The notes below the pieces were generated by a model, which was not told where the DNA came from, searched no databases, and saw only the letters and a list, made by a program, of their open reading frames with translations. The position numbers were made by a program, and so were the translations under genes. A stretch of DNA of 64,000 bases from an uncultured bacterium (lineage in GTDB: Bacteria > Cyanobacteriota > Vampirovibrionia > Gastranaerophilales > Gastranaerophilaceae). Positions within the stretch are counted from its first letter, which is position 1. Each line of letters begins with the position of its first letter. The DNA is taken from positions 125,510 to 189,509 of the forward strand of contig CATLLJ010000003.1 in NCBI GenBank assembly GCA_950022495.1. Direction: 5' to 3'. Positions 63,349-64,000 of this stretch are shown here, piece after piece.

Positions 63349-63825
63349 TTACAAACCAAGTATTAATTTATTTAAATTAGCTGATATGTTCATTGCTGTG
63401 TAGAATGAATTCTGATTTTCTTTTGTTGCGTTGTAATCTCTTTTAATCTCTTCCAACTCTGCTTCATAATTATTTATATCTTTGCCTTTTGTTTTTTGTG
63501 AATCAATAACCGCAGATAGTTTGTCTATTATTTCTTGCGTTCCTGCTGAAGTTGAGATGTTTACCCCTAATTTAATAGCGAGATTTTTTGCTTTTGATAA
63601 AATTTCAAGTTCAACGCAGCAGGAGTTTGTTTTAGTGTTGTTAACGGTTTGCTGTACTTCTAGTTTTTTTAGGATAGCTGAAATTATTCTTTGAGCTTCG
63701 GCTTCTGAGGAAACAGTACTGGGGTCAATGCCGAGTTCGCGAAGTTTTCTTTTTGTTTCTTCGCTTAAGTTAGATTGGTTCAGAGGTAAGAACCAGCTTG
63801 TTGATTGAACTCCGTTTATAGACAT
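63349..63825 (-). CDS. Hypothetical helical protein
   Basis: 158 residues starting MSINGVQSTSWFLPLNQ; the first five residues recall MSVNG of the modular protein at 2065. Then a small helical domain (KRKLRELGIDPSTVSSEAEA) and a coiled-coil C-terminus. No known family. AAAGG lies before the ATG. It ends 1 bp from the convergent 62808 gene. Confidence 0.62.
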   Translation of the reverse strand: MSINGVQSTSWFLPLNQSNLSEETKRKLRELGIDPSTVSSEAEAQRIISAILKKLEVQQTVNNTKTNSCCVELEILSKAKNLAIKLGVNISTSAGTQEIIDKLSAVIDSQKTKGKDINNYEAELEEIKRDYNATKENQNSFYTAMNISANLNKLILGL

Positions 63826-64000
63826 AAATGCAAACCTTTCGTTGTATGGTTTTAATGTTTTATTACCCTAAGTCAACAATTAATATATCGGATTGATTTA
63901 AAGAAACTTTAATTTTAAACCCTTGCAAAATTAATAAAACAATGGTATAATGAGAGTATAATTAATCTATATAGAGGATTAAGAGTTAGTAAAGCTGATA

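Overview
The window reads as chromosomal DNA of a low-GC, non-photosynthetic, strictly fermentative anaerobe, most likely a gut member of the Gastranaerophilales (Vampirovibrionia/'Melainabacteria', the non-photosynthetic sister line of Cyanobacteria). This placement is an inference. It rests on the AT-rich coding bias, type IV pilins carrying the FTLAEVLITLGIIGVVAA motif, a [FeFe]-hydrogenase maturase (HydE), a ferredoxin-linked 2-oxoacid oxidoreductase (KorDABC-type), a B12-dependent class II ribonucleotide reductase, a membrane pyrophosphatase, the absence of any photosynthesis or respiration gene, and many short lineage-restricted proteins. No rRNA gene is present to confirm it.

Layout. 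1-4.3 kb: two tandem paralogues (the first cut by the window edge) with a shared N-terminal/membrane module and unrelated C-terminal domains behind Pro/Thr linkers. 4.3-13 kb: IspE-RsmA, a glutamate-cysteine ligase, MnmA, a cluster of TPR protein, metallophosphoesterase, beta-lactamase-fold hydrolase and second TPR protein, then HydE. 13-21 kb: small secreted or unknown proteins, Prs, a divergent membrane pyrophosphatase, and a type IV pilin. 21.5-30 kb: a GH13-like glycosidase, a NarL-type regulator, Maf, a U32-like protein with a DUF2229-like protein, and a second pilin whose 5' end is broken by a G9 tract and a 242-bp insertion. 30-41.4 kb: GltX, a GlcD-type FAD oxidase translationally coupled to a 1775-residue coiled-coil protein, and the KorDABC operon. 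41.5-45.7 kb: unknown small genes, an ADP-ribosyltransferase-like protein, ribosomal protein S21 and cytidine deaminase. 45.7-54 kb: a compact minus-strand block transcribed as oppA-oppB-oppC-mgtC-pyrH-frr-cdsA-rnc-rpe. 54-64 kb: NrdJ, an Lrp-aminotransferase pair, CinA/PncC, RadA, a small P-loop kinase, tRNA-Thr(CGT), and more lineage-specific small proteins.

The most unusual content is non-coding. Two copies (18495-18825 and 25823-26202) of a roughly 330-bp element carry perfect 16-bp terminal inverted repeats that differ between copies in a compensatory way, and they enclose a nested set of further pairings. This looks like a structured RNA or ssDNA-type mobile element. One copy is itself invaded by a doublet of short palindromes from a second dispersed family (constant loop, covarying stem) that occurs at several other sites, including inside the broken pilin gene. 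Two G9 homopolymers in this AT-rich DNA, one in the pilin and one in a secreted-protein signal peptide, are candidate phase-variation switches.

Functionally the housekeeping genes cover isoprenoid, phospholipid, nucleotide, tRNA and ribosome maturation. The accessory genes point to surface structures (pilins, secreted His/Pro/Tyr-rich and Cys-rich proteins, modular membrane proteins) and to oligopeptide uptake and 2-oxoacid fermentation.
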